Assembly (NCBI RefSeq): GCF_000471905.2 | Contig: NW_006499436.1 | Span: forward strand, 3,751,578-3,815,577 | DNA: 64,000 nt | Direction of reading: 5' to 3' | Origin: Amborella trichopoda | Taxonomy: Eukaryota > Streptophyta > Magnoliopsida > Amborellales > Amborellaceae | In this document: positions 10,209-22,400 of the stretch, piece by piece | How positions within the stretch are numbered: position 1 is the first letter of the stretch | How the letters are laid out: every line of letters begins with the position of its first letter | Notes under the pieces: generated by a model | Told to the model about the DNA's origin: nothing | Database searches by the model: none | The model's input: only the letters and a program-made list of their open reading frames with translations | Program-made: the position numbers and the translations under genes

Positions 10209-10822
10209 ATTTTTAGAGGAGGGGGATGGGAAGTGAAGCTACAAATCACCATTTCTTGATAATTTTTTTGTTTCTATTCTTTCTCATTTTCAATTGTTAA
10301 CTGCAATATTTCTTTTCCTTGTGTGTATGAGTTATGGAGTTCTTTGTCCATCTCCTTGTGAATGCAAAACTATTGTATTTTCGTCATTGTTTTGCATTAT
10401 ATTTGTCTATGAGCAGTATATTGTTGAGAAATGGCAAAAAGTTCAGGTGCTCTAAAATATATTTGATTCTGCCAAGCAATTTTAAATATATCTGAATTTT
10501 AACGTAAAATTTGCTGCATAGCAAGTATTCTCACTGAATTATGGCCCAAACTGTATAAGTATAGTCTTAATTCATGGTTTTTTGATATGTGCTTCTCACT
10601 ATTTTCTGGTAAAATATTGTTGCCATTTATATTGATGTTTTTAAAGGTCAAAAGTGTATTGATGTATTCTAGATCTTTTTGGGCTAATTTGGCCTTACCA
10701 AGGATAAACATAAAATTACGATCTACATCTGCCAGAGGCAACATATTGTATGATGCTTTGAAGTGCAAAAACTAAAACTTACCAAGCATGGTTGACTTAT
10801 ATCCATCGAGTTGATATCTACA

Positions 10823-11330
10823 ATGACTATCCAACGGAGAGACACAACCGACTTCGAAAGGATGATGGGAAATTTGGCTGTATATGCGGCCAGTTTAAGT
10901 GCAGCAGCCGCAGCTTTGGCTATTGCTTTTCGTAGAAACGAGGGTCCCAGTCGAAGACCATTGGACACTAACTTCTATAGCTCCATAATCCACACGGATG
11001 AAGTGAGTTGTTATAACCAAACAAGAATGAGTCGAGCTGCCTACTTCCAACTTGGGGATATTATTAGGCAGAGAGAATACATTGATGATATGTTCTTGGT
11101 ATCTCTAGATGAACAATTTGTTATGTTCTTGCACACTATTGGCCACAACTTGAGGAATCGCAAGATAGGTCACGAATTGGGCGCTCAGGGAAGACTGTCA
11201 GCCAACACTTTAGTCGCATGCTGAATGCAATTTTAAGACTCAACCCTAATTACATGAGACGCCCAATGCATTGCATTACTGATTTAAAAAACAAGTGTAT
11301 CATCATTTGTAGAGATGGGGGACATGGGTT
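10823..11330 (+). pseudogene. PIF/Harbinger (HARBI1-like) transposase, N-terminal relic
   Basis: The frame from ATG 10,823 encodes an alanine-rich stretch, then CYNQTRMSRAAYFQLGDIIR, then EQFVMFLHTIGHNLRNRKIG, the hallmark N-terminal region of plant PIF/Harbinger nucleases (HARBI1-like). Near 11,195-11,200 the frame shifts; the other frame continues with TVSQHFSRMLNAILRLNPNY as the family does. The DDE catalytic part is not recognisable downstream. No terminal repeats or TA-rich target duplication were found, so the limits are approximate. It is a dead DNA transposon piece, not a domesticated gene. Confidence 0.75.
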
Positions 11331-12654
11331 GAATGCATTGATTCATGGTTTTCTTTCTTGAGTTTGCTGATGGATAGGCGTCTCATTCAGGTTAGAGCAT
11401 ATAGGGGCAGATTATGTCCTAATGTGACTGATGCTATATTTCTGAACTATACTCTCTTCCAGGTCCATCTATTGAAATTCTAGAATCGTTTTTACCCTCT
11501 TTTCTTTCTTGATAAGTATTTAGAAGCGGATTCAACAGCAGGATTTGAGTGGCAAAAGATTGTGTGCCACCTCCATGTTTCTAATGGAAACACCAGCATA
11601 GTGGTAAGCACACCATCTCTTGTCCTTATCTCATTATTACTAAATGAATTCAAAGGTGGGAAAAGAAGCGGATTGTTTTATAGTCTGAACATTTATTAAA
11701 TACTCTATTCGTGCTTTTTCCACAATAACAGAGCAGATTTTTACACTGCAATCTATTTCACTTAGCAATCTGGTCTATTTCCTATTCAAAATGTGGGATA
11801 CTGTTGGTTAGGAATATTGCAACATCCTTTTTGTGTGGCTATTATAGCGATCATATAGGTGTATGGTCCTTCTTGGCTCGTTATTCTTGCCGTGATGTTC
11901 ATCTTAAAGGTCGTTTCTACTTGTGATAGTTCTGGTTTTAACTCTATTTGTTAATTATGCATCACAGATTGTATAGTTTTTTCTAGTTTGTGAAACACAT
12001 ATTATATATTAAGTAGATCAGTAAAGCATTCACTATATTAAACAATTCCCTTCGTATAGGTGGTATCAATGGGAAGGAAGAAGTTCAGTGCAGATTTCCA
12101 GCTGAATGTAAAACAAAATGAAATATGAAATATTTGTTTCCTTCCCGATCATTAGAAGAACCAAAATAATACTATAAACTAGTTCATGTGCATGTCCAAT
12201 GAACTAGAAACCATATAAAACCTCTAATATTATTTATTGAGAACAGTTCCATACACTACATGATTTTGAAACTTAGTTGAGCCTATATTTCAATTGCTGC
12301 ATCATTCCGACTCTATTGCTTGAAGACTCTCTATCTAGACTTGTCCACGAAAAGAAGGAAAAAAGACTTTGCAGATTTGTCATAAATGGTACCTCCATAG
12401 AATCTATCTATCAACTGCAGAAAAGCTTATTAACTCATTGGCTTGTATTTCAACGTTAAAAGAGCAAAACCATTCCTTAATTCTCGCTACTTTATGCTAT
12501 CTATCATTGCCTTTTTCTTCTTTCCAGTTCTTTGACTTCTACAAGGATGGTTTTGTTTCCTTGTTTAGCTATCATATTTTAGTTACTTTAGTGAATCTTG
12601 TGCCTCTAAACACTTTGTGATGAATGATCATGCAATTAAAATCAATGCAAAAGA
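11331..12654. other. Unassigned non-coding DNA
   Basis: A short open stretch near 11,515-11,605 (reading EADSTAGFEWQKIVCHLHV in one frame) ends at a GTAAGC donor-like site and could be an old exon, but I do not recognise it. The rest is AT-rich with no repeat or gene that I can support. Confidence 0.3.
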
Positions 12655-12725
12655 AAACTGTGACGCTTGTAGCACATCCTACTAGTGAAGAACCAGTTGG
12701 ATGTAAGATGGTTTATAAGGTAAAA
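12655..12725 (+). mobile_element. Copia reverse-transcriptase scrap (fossil)
   Basis: About 70 bp encode a peptide of the type GCK-VYK found at the start of the Copia reverse transcriptase. It stops where KING1 intron-like sequence begins. It is too short to place in a family and clearly dead. Confidence 0.5.
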
Positions 12726-12851
12726 TTTTCCAATTGTAGCTAACAAGCAATATTATGTACACCGAACTAGTATATTAAACGTGAGTGGCAGTCAGCAGGA
12801 GTTGTATATGGAAAAAGGTTGTATAAGTTTCAACCATTTACTATAGTAAGT

Positions 12852-13196
12852 AATGCACACATTAAAAATCTATTGAATAAGATTGTTCCAACACTGGAAA
12901 ATCTCCGATAAGATCATCTCGACCTCAAGATGTTGGATATGAAAAAATAAATAAATAAATTCAAGTAAAAAAAAAGGGCATCTTGTAACATTCTCTGGAC
13001 TGTCCATTTTGCAAGATTTTCAAGTATATATATTTCTACTCAACTATTTTTGGAGCCTTAAATTTCGTAATTAATAGTAAACATGGATTTTAGACCTTTG
13101 TAAAAGTTATCGGCATCGAAATTGCATTTTTCTACCAGATTTGGAGAGGTGCCTTACTTTGATTGTTTAAGGCGAGCGTCTTATACACCCTGCACC
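12852..13196 (+). mobile_element. MITE family 1, copy B
   Basis: This ~345-bp copy starts ATGCACACATTAAAAATCTAT and ends after AGGTGCCTTACTTTGATTGT...ACACCCTGCACC. The conserved core GCATCTTGTAACATTCTCTGG is at ~12,979. It sits inside the KING1 duplicate, between intron-5-like and exon-5-like sequence, and so post-dates that duplication. Confidence 0.7.
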
Positions 13197-14010
13197 TTAC
13201 ATATATAGCAAGAGAGCAAACCGGTAATCTTTGTATATCTGGGGAGCAGTCCAATGGTAGTGAACATCTCTTATGCTTATGTTTCCTATTGGCTTGTTTC
13301 CACCATCAACTACCAGAAGTCCATCAACACCCTTCAGTCTCATCAACTTGACGGACTGTAGCGCAGGTTCATCGTCCGTCCCTAACCTGGAGCAAAACAG
13401 GCATTGCCACATATCTTATCTCTAACCTCTTGAGGTTACTTATGCAGAATTGGTTTTAGTCCGGCCTGCTGCCAATTAATGACGTATATGTATGTTTTGC
13501 AGATATCGCATTATTTATTCTTGGTTGTACATGCAAGCATAAAGGTATCTGGTTTTCTATAGCTCATGTGACTGGGGGGATTCTTCCTTCATTGATTTTC
13601 ATGGCATTTGAGGACAAGCGAAATACATGAGGTTTCAGACCCTATTAGTGTCCTTGTTAAGTGTAAAATGGGATGCTGTCTAATATGCACCACCTAAAGG
13701 TCACCATGCATGAAGAAATTTACAGCATGAAGTCTTGATTTTTTATAGAATTCATCCTCTCCAAAGAACCCTTAACAAATTTCGCAACCCGATAACATGA
13801 ATTATCAATCTTTTTGTCACCTAGATCAAGCATTGGAAGGCTATTCATTCTGTACTCTGATAGTAGTAAAAGCATGGTCGAGAGTCAAAAGTTCTGAATG
13901 AGGAGAGATGGTGCCCAGAAAAATGATGCAGCTATGTCCTTAACTTGTACATATATCATCATCATTTTAGTCAGAAAGCAGAAAGCATATATTTCCACAA
14001 CAACGATATA

Positions 14011-14051
14011 TCATCATCATTTTAGCCTTTATCTAATTAATTGGGGTCGGC
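14011..14051 (-). mobile_element. RTE LINE 3' tail, 41 bp
   Basis: The insert is TCATCATCAT followed by the RTE 3' signature AATTAATTGGGGTCGGC. It is flanked by the near-perfect 14-bp duplications ACAACAACGATATA (13,997-14,010) and ACAACAAAGATATA (14,052-14,065). It is a severely 5'-truncated LINE insertion in the KING1 duplicate. Confidence 0.75.
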
Positions 14052-14235
14052 ACAACAAAGATATATATTATATATTATATGAAGGAAGGTTGATGGTCAA
14101 AGTAACAATTTATCAGCCTAAAAGTAAGATACGCCGGTTGTAATCTTGTAAAATTATGAACTAATCAAGTTCTCAAATGACAAAAGCAGAGAGAGAGAAC
14201 CATACCTAGCATTTGATAGCTCAGTCTAAGAGTTC

Positions 14236-14847
14236 TGGTAGCTTTAGAGGATAGATTCGTTGGTGAGTTCTGGAAACCTGCAATGGGCTCAAGTTTTAGA
14301 GAGGGAGGGAGAGAGCCCTTAGAGATGGGATGGCTGCTTTAGGCTCGATTTAATGGTTGAAGTTCGGCTCCGCATAGAAATTACCATGAGAGAGAAATTT
14401 TGAAGGGTGCATGCATAGATTGAAAATCTTATTCTAAAGAAAACTTAAAATATGGAACTTCCTTGATATTTTGAATTTTAATTATGAACTTTGTTTAGAG
14501 AATTTTAAAATTTAAATTCAGGGTACTTGAAAAATAATTTAAGTCAGCTTTCTATGGATTGTGAACTGTTGTTTGTGAGGGAGTTTGAGTGCTATCTCCC
14601 TTTCCCATGGGGAGTGCGGGATTATTGATGCCTCTAGAGATATTTTGGAGTAACAATCATAATTTTAGTTGTCTATTTGCCTTTAGTTCTTTTTATCTCT
14701 TTTTATTTTTTATTTTATTTTTTATTTCTTGTATGCGTGTGAATATCCATTTCTTGTATGTGGTCTCTTGTTCTTGGGGAGGAGGGGGAAATGCAAGGAT
14801 CATTAGTTTCTAGAAGGCATCTCAAAGGAAAATGTTTATATAAGGTT
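14236..14847. other. Unassigned AT-rich DNA between KING1 duplicate and MITE
   Basis: There is a GA-rich stretch near 14,190-14,320 and a T-rich open frame at 14,589-14,813 with no recognisable product. I see no gene here. Confidence 0.4.
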
Positions 14848-15195
14848 GAGGCGTGCCTCAAAAATTCACTATAAGAAGTTTTGATGTCGAAAAACCGTCA
14901 AATTCGATCATCTCATCCTTGAGATACATAGATGTTAAAGAAAATAAACTTCAAGTCTTGAAAATAGTGCATTTATAATGCATTATCTAGAAGTCAATTT
15001 TAAAGATTTTCAAGTGTTTATAGATCTGTTTCATCCACACTATTTTTTAAGCTTTAAATTTTATAACTAGAGATTGAAAATAAATTTTCAAGCCATCATA
15101 AAGATTTGATGTACTAAAACGATATATTTCGAAATTATTTAAAGGTGTACCTTACTTTGATTGTTTAAAGTCTTAGCCTTATACAAACCACACCC
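14848..15195 (+). mobile_element. MITE family 1, copy C
   Basis: This is the best-preserved copy, ~348 bp. It runs from GAGGCGTGCCTCAAAAATTC to AGGTGTACCTTACTTTGATTG...TTATACAAACCACACCCC. The core GCATTTATAATGCATTATC is at ~14,970. It lies ~100 bp beyond the KING1 polyadenylation signal. Confidence 0.75.
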
Positions 15196-15313
15196 CTCAG
15201 ATAATTCCTGTAAATGCATTGTTATTTATGTAACAGCAGCATAAGAAGCAAGCTTTTCTTTCCATTGCTTCTATGAGAATCCACATACATATAAACCACA
15301 GCTAGCACCCAGC

Positions 15314-15319
15314 TTTATT
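15314..15319 (-). terminator. Poly(A) signal AATAAA of KING1
   Basis: TTTATT on the + strand reads AATAAA on the gene strand, 223 bp after the KING1 stop codon. It is the first such hexamer in the 3' region and gives a plausible 3' UTR of ~250 nt. Confidence 0.5.
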
Positions 15320-15541
15320 CCACAAAGAAATTACAGTTTTAGACGAAAACTTACAAGGTTGATCATGAGGTGAGTGAGAGAGGAAGTAAGGTACAAAGAC
15401 ATCACTAACTAAGTTTGGCCAAAATGTTACAGGCAGAACCTGATTGCATCGACAACACCTCTCTCACACACAGAACCAGCACGTACATCTAAGTTTCCAG
15501 TAAAATGTTTCAAGACACTTCTTGTGAAAAATGTGCGCTTG

Positions 15542-15839
15542 TCAGACGGTGCTGTTCTTAGGCAGAGGAACCACACCATCAAAGAAGTCCCCAAAGTAAC
15601 CATGTGGCTCATGCACAAGCCTGGATATGATATCCCTCAGTGTAATTACCCCCTCCAAATTCCCTTCATTATCGAGAACATAAATCCTATGTATATTTGC
15701 ACCAGCAAGCCTCAATATGACTTCTTTCAACATGTCATCCTTTGCGCATGCGATTATTCCCTGCAAAATAGCCGACTTCTCATGTTGCTCCTGAAGGTAA
15801 CATCGCACAGCTGTGAGGAAGTTCTTTGCAGTAATTGAT
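15542..15839 (-). CDS. KING1: KING1 exon 6 (last coding exon)
   Basis: The acceptor TCTTATTGTAG precedes ATCAATTAC at 15,839. The exon completes a split arginine codon, encodes [18 protein letters not shown] and then CBS4, and ends at TGA 15,544-15,542. The tail [19 protein letters not shown] matches the family C-terminus. Confidence 0.93.
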
Positions 15840-16389
15840 CTACAATAAGATGAACAATATGATCAATCGTGTATATCTCTCTCTCTCATGTTACTGCAAT
15901 TTGATTATCTAATAGTAACTAACAGCAGCATTCTGTGCACTGAACTAGCATATTAAACATAAGAAGCAGTCAGGACACACACGCACATACATACACACAC
16001 ACGCATACACGCACACACAAGCCACATACATGCATATACACACGCATAATTTAATTTTCCAATTGTAACTACCATGCTACATTCTGTGCACTGAACTGGT
16101 ATATCAAACATAAGTAACAGTCATAAGGACATACATACGTATATATATATATATATATGGGGATTATATTCTATAAGACCATTCACTTTGGCACAAGTTC
16201 ACAATCACTCTTAGCCAATGGATGTGAAATCCAGCAGGTTAAAGCGTATCACAACATTTGACAAATTTTATTTTGAACTTTGTATACCACCTGATTTTAC
16301 ATCTAAAGAATCAATAATGATTGTGAACTCCATGTACCAAAAGCACATATTCCACACACATACGCACATAGCCACACGCATAGACACAA

Positions 16390-16424
<35 letters not shown>

Positions 16425-19400
16425 CTGTAGTCTTTGTATATCTCAGGAGCAGTCAGAAGGTACTGAACATCTCTTATGCTTATGTTTCCTATTGGCTTCT
16501 TTCCACCATCAACTACTGGAAGCCCACCAACACCCTTCAGTCTCATCAACTTGAAGGCCTGTAGCACAGGCTCATCCTCCCTAACCTGAAATAAAACAGG
16601 CATTGCCACTTATCTTTTCTCTAACCTCTTGACCTTCACTATAGACCTATTCCTGTGAACACTTGCGCATTTGTTATGTAAGAACGACTTTAATGAATTT
16701 GTTTTAGTTATACATGCCAGCAGTATAAGTCGACTTTAGTTATACATGCCAGCAGGAAAGCAACTTGTTTGCTGTTGTTGGGCTTAGGCAGTTAAATATC
16801 GTCCAGATGGAGCTATGGAAAGAGAGGTTAAAGGAAAGGTCACAAAAAGGTGTACACAAACTTTTGGTACTGATTACTTTGAGACATTTGCTCCCGTTGG
16901 TAAACTTAATTATTTTAGAGTGTTAATATTTGTAGCAGCAAAAAGCGTTGGCCATTGTGGCAAATTGATTTAAAAATACCTTAATTCGTGGTGATTTACA
17001 AGAAGAGATATACATGAAGCAATCACCAGGACTTGTTGCTCAAGGGGAGTCAAACAAGGCATGCAAGTTGGACAAAGTCTTTGTGGCCTGAAGTAGTCCC
17101 CACGTGCATGGTTTGAGAAGTTTAGTGAAATTATTATAGCATATGGGTTTCTATAAAGTCATATAGATCATTCAGTATTTATTCAGAGGCAATGCACATA
17201 TGTATAACTGTCATGGTGGTCTATGTTGATGATATTATCATTGTAAGACGTGATCAAGAAGGAATAAATAAATTGAAGGAGTATCTGAACCAGTATGTTC
17301 AGACAAAGGATTTGGGATATAGCCAAGGTATTTTCTTGGAATTGAATTAGCCCGGTCTAAGCATGGTATTAGTCTATCTCAAAGGAAGTTATGTAATGGA
17401 TTTGTTATCAGAAACAAGGATGCTAGGTGCAAGGCCAGTTGATACACCTATGGATCCAAATCATCATCATCATCATAGTCTTTTTCCAATTAATTGGGGT
17501 CGGCTACACGAATCCTGGTCTACCATTCTACTCTATTTAAGGCCACCTATGGATCCAAATAGTTATTGAAAAATACAATAGTAAAGTTAGGAGTATAATT
17601 AGAATAATGGGGTCTACAATGTTATAAATTTGTACATGGGCATTGCTGTAATTTTTCTCTTTTAGTAATAATAGGGCAGAACCCAAGAGTGTGTCATGTT
17701 AGTCTCTCTCGCACACAACTCTCTTTTCTCTCTCCCTCCACACAATTCTCTCCTCACTCTCTTCCTCTTACACAACTATCTCCCTTCTTCCTCTTCATTC
17801 CACCTCCTAATTTCTCTTTCTCCATAGGGTAGTTGCTTATTAGAGAACACTCATATTTTCAACTTGGTATCAGAGCAAGATTGATTTGATGAAGTGAGAG
17901 TCGGGTAGCAAAATACTGGCCATATGACTGCTGGTTTCAGATGTATGGCTCTCAATGGACGAAAATAAGTAATGAAGAAACCCTAAGATTTTACTTTTTG
18001 GGGACAACCAACAACTATATGATGTGGATCAAATAATATTCCATCCACAGGACATCTGAAATTGGTGGCCATGATTGTATAATTGATTGGCCAATGCATT
18101 GTGCGGTGCTTTAGGTGTTTATGAAGAGTGTTCGGAAAGAAATCTGTGGGTGCATCCAGAATTCAGCAACACCGTGATTTGTTTTTCTTGCACCTTAAAA
18201 TTGAAAAATGTCACAACAAACATCAAGTCTGAAGTACTCTAGACTCCAAATCACTTAAGTGATATTGGATGGCACAAACTCTCCAGAATGGGCCAGTTTT
18301 GTTAAGTTATTTCTTGGAGGCAGGAAAAAGTCGACTTATACTGATGGTTGTATAGTGAAACCCGATGGAAAGGAATCCACTTATGCTGATTGGGAACGTG
18401 ATGAGCTGATTATTATAACTGGATTTTAAACTCTCATCATCATCATCATCAGAGAAATGTCCCAACTATTTGGGGTTAGCTACACGAATCCTGACTCGTC
18501 ATTCTGCTCTATCAAAGGCCATACCCTCAGTAAGGCCATAAGTCCCCATATCTTTTCTCAATATTTTCAACCATGTCCTTTTGGACCCAACCCCTTACTC
18601 TTTTTGAGTCTTCTACTTGAACGAACTCGCATCTCCTAACTGGATTTTAAACTCTATGCAAACAAATTTGAGTTGCACATTTATGAATTATAATACTTCA
18701 TACGAATATGGGATGCAGTCGCTGGGGCATATTCATGAAAGAAGAATATAACAAAAGTACATGAGTTGGAACAACAGATTAGCAATTTTAAACAAAAAGA
18801 TCTATTAGTTTATTATGCTTCATTATGGGGTTTCTGGGATGAGTTAAACCACTACCAAACCATAAGTTGCTGCATTGTGCAAAAGAGCATAGAGAAATTG
18901 TCGAACATAAGAAGATATTTGACCTTAATCGCAAATATGAGAATATCGTGTCCAAATATTTTGGGTGGCAAAACTTTACCATCACTTGGAACGGTTTTTT
19001 CCCTGCTGCACTGTGAAGAAACTCGCCAGAAAATAATAGTCGTATCTATCAATAATTATGTTGGTGGCCATAGTGGTGGTCCAAGTGGAGGACGTAGTGG
19101 TGGCCGCAGGGGTTTTTACAACTGATGAGAAAGATAAGTTAAAATGACCTCATCATGGGAAATCTCAGCACACTAAGGAAACAAGTTGGGATCTCACTGG
19201 AATACATCCAGGGCCTTTGCTAGAATGACAATGAGGAGACTGCAATGCCTCAACAACAATATGGTGCTGATTCTTCACCTTGTGATGAGATTCCTTCTTG
19301 ACATGAGGAAAATTTGTGACTCTTTCCAAGCGATAGCTTCTTGATCTCAAGCAGCATGCCTCTACTCTATTGGAAATACAAAAAATAAGTTTTATTGTAT

Positions 19401-22400
19401 TTGAAGGACAGAAATGTCATTTATCTTTTTTTCGTCCTTATTTGTCTTATGTATCTAACAATAAGGACAGTATTGTCCATAAGTTGTAATGAAGTTTACT
19501 ACTTAATATTATAAGAGGGGTAGAGGTCATATGTGACCCCTATGTCACTCTCTTTCCCTCTCTATCTCTCACATGTCTCTCTCTTCCTTCTTTTCATCAC
19601 CATTTTTACTTTCTTTTCTCTCTCTAGATCTTACCAAACTGTTTTCGTCTCTACTTTAATTTTCTTTTCTCTCTCTCTCTCTAGATCCTACCAAACTGTT
19701 TTTTTCTCTACTTTAATTTCGACTTGGTACTAGAGCAAGAAGAGGAAAAGAGGGGGTCAATCTTCAAAAAGGTGTGCAGGAACTGTGTTTAGGGCTAACA
19801 TCATCCTTTGGGTTAGATGACATCATCATATGCCCTAAAACCCCAACTTTTTTCAGCAGTACCATATATCTCAATAGTAACCATGCCAATGGAGGTGAGT
19901 TTTTTTATGATTCTATATGCCAATCAAAGAAATATTGTTAGTGCTAATGTTTTTCTAGAAAAAAGGGAGTGTGATAAGATCTAAGGATGTAACCAGATCT
20001 GTAAAACCTTTTATATGACGAGATCAAAAGTTGTAACTTGATTTCAATTGTTGATTAAGATCTAAGGGTCTGACCAGATCTTGACTACAGTAGAGATGTC
20101 TCTACAAGCATCAAATATGGAGTCATCTCTTAAATCACCTCAGTCAGGTTTGATGAAACAATTTAGTATCTAGGATGATCCTAAACCAATATTTCTAGAT
20201 TGAACAAGTAATAGTTATCCAAAACGAGAAATATGAGATCGATTTTCATTTTGTCCAATAGCAGTTTACTGCAGATTTTGCACCTTCACAGCATTTATAT
20301 ACCTCAGCAGCTTGCTGACCTCTTTACATGGCCATGAATGAGAAAACGATAAGGTTAACTCCCTAAAAACTTCCATCAACTGCCAAACTTACTATTTCAA
20401 AATCCATTAACATATGAATGCTGGCATATACAGACCGATTGAAGGGAAAGCCCAACAACCCAAATCCGTCCAAACAATGGAACCATGGAATCTGAAACTT
20501 TCATTTTTCACAAGGATGATCAGAGTTCAGACAAACATTACCAAACTCCAGAGGAAACCAAGTCAGTTAGTTAGCACAGTTCATGCACCACATAATTTGT
20601 TCTGTTCAATAATTACATCACTTTTTCAAAAAGAGAACAATGTCCACAACTAGATGCAACAATATACTATTTTTCATCTGCAGTGAAAGCCAGAAATATA
20701 ATAAACAAACTGAAAACAATTACTTGGACATGCTACCTAAATGAGAGGTAATTTTGGTTTATGAACCATGCTAGCACCACATTACACAAGCATGCGTTTT
20801 ATGTGAATCTGAAAGTCCAGAGTGTTAAATTTAAACTTCTTGTGAGGCAACTGAGTGACCATGCAGGATTTTATATGCCATATGTCACTTGACATGCATG
20901 TCATGCACACATTTTCTCAGCAAATCACAATTACGGAAGTCGGACACCAAAATTGCCATTAGTTTTCAGTGTATGGTAATGCAACAGCAAGAATATGCAA
21001 ATAACAGATAATGACACACACCTTGACTATACAATTAGGTTTCATTACTGGAAGACCCAGTTCAGAGAGCTTCTTTGTTCCCCATGTCTCAAACCAAGGA
21101 AGTCCAACACATTCTGCAAGCACATGGACAACACAGGACTGACTGATAATATTATCAATCTTTGTGTCACCTAGATCCAGCACAGGAAGGCTCTTCATTC
21201 TATACTTTGATAGTAGTAAAAGCATGGTCAGAAATGAGTCAGAGTTCTGAATGGGGAGAAATGGTGCCCAGCGAAATGACCCAGCTATGTCCTTAACCTG
21301 TACATAAGAGTTCACGTAGCAGAAAATATAAATTTCCACAACAAGAAATATTTATATGAAAGTAGGTTGATAGTAAAAGTAACAATTTACCAGGCTAAAA
21401 GTAAGATACAACCTTTGTATTCTTGTAGAAATCTGAAGAAGTCAAGTTCTCAAAAAAGTCCCCTCCCATTGAAGCAGCAGCATCTGGACCTGACTGTCCA
21501 TTATCTGAAGCAGCAGCTCTGCCACGTGCTGCGATTTCAGACTGCAATAAAAGTAGAGAAAACTGATTTTCTTTCCATTGCATCATGGATGGTATCAAAT
21601 CAGTAGATGACTCGCGGACAAAGAAGATATCACTGGGAAGACAAAAACGAAATCATTGATAACAATTAAATGTTCATCTTCCTTAGCTCATAATAGAACA
21701 TATCAATTATGAAGTCTGTTGCATAAACCAATTGCTTCTCAAGCTCCATAACCAAGTGATCAAGATGTCACTCCAAGCAACACCTACAGATGAGATAACC
21801 TATTTGTGCAGTTCTGCGATCGCTGTAGTTTAAACCATTGACCATTATCATCACATTTTCATATCTCAAAATGACAAAGTTAGAACAACAAAACAATCTT
21901 GTCAAGTCATAGAACCTTTTGCTCTCTTAGGATACCTCGTGGCACTCATCTGTAATGTTGCTTGAAGCACAAACTAATCTGAATCGAAGAGTTGTCCTCC
22001 TCTCAGTTAGGTAAGGGACTACATCTACCGAAAACAGATGCAGCTCCCATATCCCGCAAAAATTGTGCTTCTTCACTTCCCATGCCATGAAGTCCATTCA
22101 TCTCAAACCGTTGTTCATTTTGATCTATTCTTTCCCCAAATCCCAAAATCAAGAACACATACCTCTTTTTCCCACGCATATCCTTCAAATCACTTGTTGC
22201 GATCCCTCATTAAACTAAAAAGTTTTGGCTGAAAACAACCATAGCTTAAAATTTAACCCTGCAAATGTAAAATCTTCCCAGTCTCATGGGTTTATGGGCT
22301 TCTGTTTTTTCCGAAAGTGTTCACCTTTGTATGGATAAGGGAAGCGTACAAAAAATGAAACATCCACAGCCCGAGTGTTCGTATATCAAAAACCCCTTAC

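Larger units (their letters stand above)
12726..14235 (-). pseudogene. Partial, degenerate duplicate of KING1 (exons 5, 4 and 3)
   Basis: The order and strand match the intact gene. An exon-5 copy lies at ~13,225-13,390 (LMRLKGVDGLLVVDGGNKPI against [20 protein letters not shown]). Part of exon 4 lies at ~13,800-13,965. The edge of exon 3 with its intron lies at ~14,085-14,180. Intron sequence is shared too: ~12,730-12,830 matches KING1 intron 5, and 13,390-13,440 matches intron 4. Exons 1, 2 and 6 are missing, splice sites are lost and the exon-4 copy is shifted, so no protein can be made. The piece was later hit by MITE copy B and a 41-bp RTE tail. It is best explained as an old segmental duplication just downstream of the parent gene. 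Confidence 0.85.

Noticed and set aside
10823-11330. A domesticated HARBI1-type host gene
   Set aside because: There is a frameshift after about 125 codons and no DDE domain, so it is a transposon relic.
13197-13412. An independent CBS-domain gene
   Set aside because: It is an exon-5 copy with lost splice sites inside a longer KING1-derived segment.
16391-16421. CRISPR-like or regulatory GA repeat array
   Set aside because: A simple GA microsatellite adjoining the KING1 exon 5 donor; plants have no CRISPR arrays.
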